Shown here in pieces: positions 41,764-41,988 of a stretch of 41,988 nucleotides of DNA. A program made the translations under genes and the position numbers. Under the pieces are notes generated by a model, which was not told the origin of the DNA, did no database searches, and saw nothing but the letters and a program-made list of their open reading frames with translations. Origin of the DNA: Silvibacterium sp. (GTDB lineage Bacteria; Acidobacteriota; Terriglobia; Terriglobales; Acidobacteriaceae); assembly GCA_030037215.1 (NCBI GenBank), contig JASHRS010000276.1, positions 1 through 41,988 of the forward strand, written 5' to 3'. Position 1 is the stretch's first letter; the number at the start of each line of letters is the position of its first letter.

Positions 41764-41988
41764 CTATCTCTGCAGGTGGTCATGGAAAAAGACGCGCATC
41801 CTCTCCTGGGCGTCCTGCGCGTCGGCCTGGCGGTAGCCGCTCTGGTTGTTCGGGTTTTCGAAGGCGTGCCCGGCGTCGGGATAAATCTTCACATCCACCG
41901 GCTTGCCCAGGGCCTGCATGGCCGAAGCGAATTGATGGACGTCATCCGGGGTGATTCCCCGGTCGAGCGCGCCAAAGTTGCCCAAAAT
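41764..41988 (-). CDS. Dienelactone hydrolase family protein, C-terminal fragment
   Basis: The frame is open from the right edge and encodes the last 74 residues of an alpha/beta hydrolase. GNFGALDRGITPDDV and VKIYPDAGHAFENPNN match the end of the dienelactone hydrolase family. The Asp (GALDRG) and His (AGHAF) of the catalytic triad are visible, while the nucleophile (usually Cys or Ser) is off the window. Members hydrolyse esters or lactones; the substrate cannot be told. It lies upstream of the XRE gene on the same strand, 192 bases away. Confidence 0.85.
   Translation of the reverse strand: MLGNFGALDRGITPDDVHQFASAMQALGKPVDVKIYPDAGHAFENPNNQSGYRQADAQDAQERMRVFFHDHLQR

Overview
The window looks like a chromosomal segment of an acidobacterium, most likely class Terriglobia, family Acidobacteriaceae. 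Two family signatures point there: three tandem long orphan permeases of the acidobacterial duplicated orphan permease type (ADOP, TIGR03434), and two tandem secreted proteins with the VWFA-related acidobacterial domain (TIGR03436). High GC, GTG/TTG starts and dense co-directional gene blocks fit. No phage, plasmid, insertion sequence, CRISPR, rRNA or tRNA was found, and no gene-free stretch exceeds 300 bases. The largest gaps (about 130-240 bases) hold promoters, hairpins and small repeats.

Layout. 1-1145: tail of a sugar-nucleotide epimerase, then an aquaporin Z. 1205-3262: secreted GH20 beta-N-acetylhexosaminidase. 3343-6769: tightly spaced pair of ABC-F ATPases (YbiT-like, then Uup-like). 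6881-9081: FeoA-FeoB ferrous iron uptake. 9278-16808: three ADOP permeases in a row. 16855-19107: FabI followed by a secreted M20 peptidase. 19184-20026: class I methyltransferase. 20069-23625: a tightly packed leftward operon, DUF1015 protein, secreted Amidase_3 amidase, GerMN protein, glutamate racemase MurI, with overlapping stops and starts. 23823-26037: two overlapping VWFA genes. 26171-28341: PLP enzyme pair for transsulfuration (MccA/CysK-like and MccB/MetB-like). 28354-28704: small cupin. 28905-34914: proteostasis block transcribed leftward as trigger factor, ClpP, ClpX, Lon. 35081-38340: secreted TPR protein overlapping a dNTP triphosphohydrolase. 38577-40160: PurH. 40301-41200: rhomboid protease. 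41224-41571: XRE regulator. 41764-end: C-terminus of a dienelactone hydrolase family protein.

How they fit together. The coherent modules are protein folding and degradation (tig-clpP-clpX-lon), peptidoglycan precursor supply and remodelling (amidase, GerMN, MurI), sulfur amino acid interconversion (MccA/MccB) and ferrous iron uptake. The lineage-specific part is the ADOP array and the VWFA pair, whose functions are unknown. I did not find a clear new multi-gene system. The most interesting leads are a 37-base identical 5' segment shared by two otherwise diverged ADOP genes, a histidine-rich N-terminus on trigger factor, a small interspersed repeat seen two or three times between genes, and candidate operators upstream of feoA and the XRE gene. 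All functions are read from the sequence by eye; no database search was run.
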